NCBI GenBank assembly: GCA_930367205.1
Contig: OV884012.1
Location: 56,255,239-56,319,238, forward strand
Reading direction: 5' to 3'
Source of the DNA: Acanthosoma haemorrhoidale
Lineage: Eukaryota > Arthropoda > Insecta > Hemiptera > Acanthosomatidae
Length of the DNA stretch: 64,000 nt
Below are positions 59,970 through 64,000 of the stretch, piece after piece (positions within the stretch are counted from its first letter, which is position 1; the number at the start of each line of letters is the position of its first letter). The notes beneath the pieces are model-generated. The model did not search any database. It saw nothing but the letters and a program-made list of their open reading frames with translations, and was not told the origin of the DNA. A program made the position numbers and the translations under genes.

Positions 59970-61222
59970 CTTTTATAGACCACTTCAGCCGATACACTGA
60001 AGCTGAACCTATAAGAGAACAGACGGCGGACGAGACCGCTCGGGTTTTTGTCGAGCGTATAATCACCAGACATGGGACTCCAAAGAAACTACTGACTGAT
60101 CAAGGCAGGAATTTCGTGTCGGCGTTGTTCAAATCCGTGTGCAAGGGCTTAGGCATACAAAAACTCCAAACCACCCCCTACCATCCCCAGAGTAATGGAA
60201 TGCTGGAACGCTTTCATCGTACACTGGGAGATTCCATGGCTCACTTTGCCAGAAAAGATGGGCGAGATTGGGACCGGTGGGTCCCCTATTCACTAATGGC
60301 TTATCGCTCCATACCACATTCTGCCACGGGATTTTCGCCGAACTTCCTGTTATATGGCAGAGAGCTCCGCACTCCGGAAGGGGAATGGATAGAGCCTGTG
60401 GAAGCGTTGGAAAACGCCTTAACACAAGATGAAGCTGCAAGGATTAGGGTTCGTGTAGAACAGGCCTACGAAGAAGCCCGTGAAAGGATTAAGAAAACTT
60501 GGGCTCGCAGAACCGCGGCGGTTAACCAAGATAGGAGATCCCGAACTTTCACCGAGGGCGACGCGGTATACCTACATGTACCCGCGGTAAAACCAGGAAA
60601 TTTAAAAAAATTTCATTGCCCTTGGACGGGACCATGGATAATAGTCAAGAAATGCAGTGCGGTAACCTATGCAATCAGAAATGAAACCGGCGGGACCCAG
60701 GTAGTTCACGTGAACCGCTTGAAACCGGCTTTTAACAGTGGTCTCGAAACGGAGTATCCAAAGGAGCAACAGTCTGAATCGGAAGATGACGATGACGAAG
60801 TAAGGGATAAGGAAAGAGACCAGGAGGACTTCTGGCCGATCCCCCTAACCGACTCTGACGAGGAGGGAGAGCCCCATCCTAGAGAAAGGGCCATTGGGAA
60901 CGATTCCCTATCGGCCACTAGCTCGCCAAGGAGGGATGTAGTGGCTCCAAGCTGGTGGCCTGAGGGCGAAGCGGAGGGGCGACCGAGTATTATCCGTACG
61001 GATGAAGATGTTTCATCGAGCGAAAAGGAGCCCACCCGCCCGGTTACCCCGTTGGTGAACACATCGGAGGTCTCGGGAGAGACCTCGGTGGAAGATGACA
61101 GTACCAACTATCGAGACCCGACTTGGGAGGCGGATAGTACAGAGGCACCGATGTTGCCGCGCAGTCCCTACTTATTGAGAAATAATCGCCGGTCTAGCCG
61201 GGGAGGGAGAAACAAAGAGTGA
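59912..61222 (+). CDS. Integrase core and C-terminus (second frame, separated by the frameshift)
   Basis: From the frameshift point this frame reads LDIVGPFP (first catalytic Asp, codon 59918), LLTDQGRNF (second Asp, codon 60098) and GMLERFHR (Glu, codon 60206; 35 residues between the last two), the DDE triad of retroviral-type integrases. A GPY/F-like module (WTGPWIIV and VVHVNRLKP, about 60620-60730) follows. There is no chromodomain. The C-terminal 150 residues are acidic and Ser/Pro-rich and of unknown role. The stop is TGA at 61220-61222. The frame opens upstream at 59822, but that part is a shadow of the first frame. If the frameshift is a sequencing error, the element could be active. 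Confidence 0.93.
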   Translation, partial: PLDIVGPFPKSSRGNKYLLTFIDHFSRYTEAEPIREQTADETARVFVERIITRHGTPKKLLTDQGRNFVSALFKSVCKGLGIQKLQTTPYHPQSNGMLERFHRTLGDSMAHFARKDGRDWDRWVPYSLMAYRSIPHSATGFSPNFLLYGRELRTPEGEWIEPVEALENALTQDEAARIRVRVEQAYEEARERIKKTWARRTAAVNQDRRSRTFTEGDAVYLHVPAVKPGNLKKFHCPWTGPWIIVKKCSAVTYAIRNETGGTQVVHVNRLKPAFNSGLETEYPKEQQSESEDDDDEVRDKERDQEDFWPIPLTDSDEEGEPHPRERAIGNDSLSATSSPRRDVVAPSWWPEGEAEGRPSIIRTDEDVSSSEKEPTRPVTPLVNTSEVSGETSVEDDSTNYRDPTWEADSTEAPMLPRSPYLLRNNRRSSRGGRNKE

Positions 61223-61248
61223 GGGTGTCAGTGCGTGTCACGAGAAAG

Positions 61249-61277
61249 AAAAGTGTTGACCTAGGGTCAACACTTTT
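61249..61277 (+). other. Perfect 13-bp hairpin upstream of the polypurine tract
   Basis: AAAAGTGTTGACC-TAG-GGTCAACACTTTT: the 13-bp arms are exactly complementary with a 3-nt loop. It lies 26 bases after the pol stop and directly before the polypurine tract. It is single-copy in the element. Confidence 0.9.
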
Positions 61278-61293
61278 GGAAAACGGGGAGTGT
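61278..61293 (+). promoter_or_regulatory. Polypurine tract
   Basis: GGAAAACGGGGAGTGT abuts the 3' LTR. Purine-rich, it is the expected primer for plus-strand synthesis. Confidence 0.75.
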
Positions 61294-62504
61294 TGTGACC
61301 GATAGACTTTTATAGCCAATGTAAATTAGCGATTGTTTACGCCTGTAATTCGTTTATTTTAGTTATTGAAGGAAATAATTATCAGTCATTGTTTAAGCCG
61401 AATAAGGGGTCTTGCGCTGACAAGTAATTATCTAACAAAGTACCCTCGTAAAATTTATGATTAAAAAAAAAAAAAAAAAAAAGTGTAAATTAGAGATAAA
61501 TATTTTTTTTGTATTTGGTTAGTTTTATATAAAGAATTAATAATTATTGATAATATTATAAATGTTCTAAGAATATCTTTGTGTTTCAAATGTGAGTGTA
61601 TTGATTTTGTTTTATGGGAAATATGCTGGAAAGTAAACAAAACAAATAACGGTGCGGGACGCCTCCGAGGCCCCGTAAGACCCTACATCCTTTATAGAGG
61701 ATTAAAAGGACGGAGCACCGGGATCAGTCGCTTGCAGTCAGTGTGTGTATCTAGAGCTGGGTTGGCCAACACCCGCCGGAGCGCCCCCCCCCCCTCATCT
61801 CACCACCTTATCGGCCTATGGTTTATGGGGAGCACCTCTGGTTGGAGATTTGACTTGGAACTAGTATGGATATGAGCATATCGATCATCGACTCACCGAT
61901 TCCCTCCACCTGGAACCTCACAGCTGATTGACTAATCCACTATCTAGCTACGACAGGTAACCTCGTTGGACGTAGCTTCCACGTACCGAGGGTTTATGTT
62001 GTTTGTTTACGTCGTTCATCAGTTTACACCAAATAACACCAAACTATGCATACGTATAGATAAACACGGACAGTGATGTATTTATTTTGTTCTCATTCTT
62101 CGATCAGCAAACTTTAAGTTAATAAAACTCTGGTTTACAAGTTTCAAGTTTAGTAAAGTTTAAGTATTTTTCTGTCCAATAGTTTAAGTAATTTTTCTCT
62201 CAAATAGTTTACTTATTTTTTTTATCAAATAGTTTAATTATTTTTTTTATCAAATAGTTTAAGTATTTTTTTTTTTATCAAATAGCTTAAGGATTTTTTT
62301 TTGTTTTTTTATCAAATGCTATTGGTTTATTATCATTTAATAAATGTCGGTCATCTAAATGTCTTCCCCTAGATATGTCAATTCCCTGTAATATTTCAGG
62401 TTCCCCTGTCCTTGGGTAATGCCCTCTCCTGGCATTAATATTTTCCCCCAGATTCCTGTAAACATTTAGGGGGAGGAGGAAGAGAGAGAAAGTCGGGGTT
62501 TACA
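61294..62504 (+). repeat. 3' LTR (1,211 bp)
   Basis: It is nearly identical to the 5' LTR. Differences by eye include AAAAAATT/AAATAATT near the start, the length of the A-run and C-run, TATCCAGA/TATCTAGA, and GTACAAAGGG/GTACCGAGGG with GTGGTT/GTTGTT. It ends TTTACA at 62504. Confidence 0.95.
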
Positions 62505-62589
62505 CAGCCATGCAATTAGAAATCAACGAAAACGGTAAAAAAAAAATATACTAATTAAATAGGTTATATTACTCCGCAGTGCAGGTAGA

Positions 62590-63318
62590 TCCTAAGCGAA
62601 AATCCCACTGTCTGCTTATGGGCTAAAAATTCTAAAAAACATCAAGCGTATCCAATCCTTTTAATCCAAGTCCTAAGAACAATAGTAAATGCTTCTTATT
62701 ACGTCAGCAACAAAATTCTACATAACAATCTTAATATACCCTACATTCTTGAACTCATCCCTTCCAAGTTTATGCATTTCCATAGTAACCTATCCAACCA
62801 CCCTAATCCCGTAGTACAGTCATTGCACTGCTCCATTCATCCCAATAATCCTCCTCGGAGACTGAAACGGCAGTGGCCTCGTGACCTGCTACAAATACGT
62901 GACAGTGGGAGCCCTGGCAATGGCCAGTTTCTCCAATCATCTCCTGAGCGTCTGTGGCTCTCGCGCTCTTCGTCAGCCTCCACTGGTTCGTATCCGGTGA
63001 CGCGGCTTACGGACGAGCGTGGGGGACTTCCCAAGACTCCGCTTCCTCTTACGCATGCGAGGGAGGTGACAAACATGTGGACTTGGGAGGCCTCTAGGCT
63101 ATTTGTAAATATTGTATGAATGAGCGAGTGAATGATGAATTGTAAATATGGTATGAATGAGCGAGTGAATGATGAATTGTAAATATGGTATGAATGAGCG
63201 AGTGAATGATGAATTGTAAATATGGTATGAATGAGAACATTTATCTCAATCACTTATTGCCTAATAAGGCAGATTGTAATTTTAGCACAATAAAGAATAT
63301 TATATATATATAACGAAA
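62590..63318 (+). mobile_element. 5'-truncated Jockey-type LINE (family J3)
   Basis: It starts in the ORF2 tail, matching the minus strand of 44010-43730 (AACATCAAGCGTATCCAATC, then PPRRLKRQWPRDLL at about 62850-62890 followed by a different stop position). It continues through a 3' UTR longer than that of the other copies, with GC-rich sequence at 62940-63080, a 37-bp minisatellite, and the terminal CACAATAAAGAATATTATATA. ORF2 is shifted upstream, so it is inactive. No clear target duplication was found. Confidence 0.8.
63115..63225 (+). repeat. 37-bp minisatellite in the J3 3' UTR, 3 copies
   Basis: Three exact tandem units starting TATGAATGAGCGAGTGAATG, plus a partial fourth. The copies at 29.35 and 43.65 kb have a single unit plus a partial one. 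Confidence 0.92.
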
Positions 63319-64000
63319 AAAAGCTTATGGGGGAAACAAAAAAAGGTTTGTAAAAAAAAATGTGCTTGATCCTCGCAATTATAAATACTCCACTTCACCA
63401 AGTGAAGTACAAATATGTCCCAATTGTGCTTGGAAAAATTGTTCTAATTCTAAAAGTCAACCACCATCTGTCTGGTCAGGTTCATACCTTGACCAAACAA
63501 TTCCCTGATGTAAGACAAACTACGCTTAGTTTAAAATACCACCTAGAGAGTCCTCGCCAACAGCACATTCAGTCCCATACCCCAATATCTATGAAGACGC
63601 TTCAGCTGACAACTCAGGTTATCTTCTCCAATTTTTTTTAGTATACTCAAACTATTTAGGCCAAAACTTAAATCAATATAATTATTTCAGGTACAAAACA
63701 CCGTAACATAGATGGGGGTCCTTCCCCTTTTTTTCGATCATAACCTTGTCCAACAGTTTGGTAGACATTTTTTAAATCAATAAAATCGGTGCACGTAAGT
63801 TAAATTGTATGCCATGTACATATTTTAGAGGCTAAACTTGAAAGAAATCGAGGGACTCTACAACGAATATGGAAAATCATTTATAAGAGAAATTATGGCA
63901 GAAAGTAAGAAAACAATGTTCTCTCGGCCGACATAGACAAAGATCTCGGTATCTCTCATCCGCGAAATACCAACGGATCTTCGATCTCGAGGCTTCTATT
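63319..64000. other. No gene recognised
   Basis: A 93-codon frame at 63360-63641 (+) has no known domain. A short hairpin ACTTCAC-CAA-GTGAAGT is at about 63391-63408. Nothing else seen. Confidence 0.4.

Larger units (their letters stand above)
54594..62504 (+). mobile_element. Nearly intact Ty3/gypsy LTR retrotransposon
   Basis: A 7,911-bp element has TG...CA ended LTRs (54594-55806 and 61294-62504) and the 4-bp target duplication CAGC (54590-54593 and 62505-62508). Internal order is leader, gag (coiled coil, two zinc knuckles), protease, reverse transcriptase, RNase H, integrase, acidic tail, hairpin, polypurine tract. There is no envelope gene after pol. By eye the LTRs differ at about six positions plus two homopolymer lengths, so the insertion is recent. 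One single-base frameshift in integrase is the only lesion I see. Confidence 0.96.

Noticed and set aside
1..64000. CRISPR array, rRNA, functional tRNA genes, bacterial operons
   Set aside because: No regularly spaced repeats with unique spacers, no rRNA-like blocks, and the tRNA-like heads are all decayed.

Overview
The window is animal nuclear DNA, almost certainly from an arthropod and probably an insect. It is AT-rich, with intron-split coding, GT-AG splice sites, tRNA-derived SINEs and a dense mix of transposon families (mariner, DD41D Tc1/mariner, hAT, possible piggyBac and Penelope, Jockey-type LINEs, Ty3/gypsy). There are no bacterial operons, and I saw no rRNA gene, functional tRNA gene or CRISPR array. 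The species cannot be fixed from the sequence alone.

Left part (1-25.4 kb): one intact host gene, an acyl-CoA delta-9-type fatty-acid desaturase, lies on the + strand at 4519-10823. It has five coding exons, 345 codons and all three histidine boxes. It sits in a segment (unit A, about 91-13010) that was duplicated in tandem. The second copy (unit B, about 16390-25215) carries a dead desaturase: exons 1 and 2 are frameshifted or deleted, exon 3 is reduced to about 32 bp with a broken splice donor, and exons 4 and 5 are absent. SINEs are shared by both units. A mariner (6701-7972) is seen only in unit A and a DD41D element (about 19.6-20.7 kb) only in unit B. A decayed hAT element separates the units.

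Middle part (25.4-54.6 kb): I recognise no host gene. It holds remnants of at least three Jockey-type LINE families. J2 is at 25.4-28.0 and 48.2 kb. J1 is at 28.7-29.6 and 31.2 kb. J3 is at 29.1, 43.6 and 62.6 kb, with a relative at 45.0 kb. One J3 copy is an internally inverted (twin-primed) insertion nested inside a J1 3' UTR, and another has a clear 13-bp target duplication. Several tRNA-derived SINE candidates, a second, 3'-truncated mariner and long AT-rich stretches fill the rest.

Right part (54.6-64 kb): a nearly intact 7.9-kb Ty3/gypsy retrotransposon (54594-62504) has 1.21-kb LTRs that differ at about six positions by eye, a 4-bp CAGC target duplication and a single gag-pol reading frame. 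One single-base frameshift lies just before the first catalytic Asp of integrase. A perfect 13-bp hairpin sits between the stop codon and the polypurine tract. A J3 LINE 3' end follows the 3' LTR.
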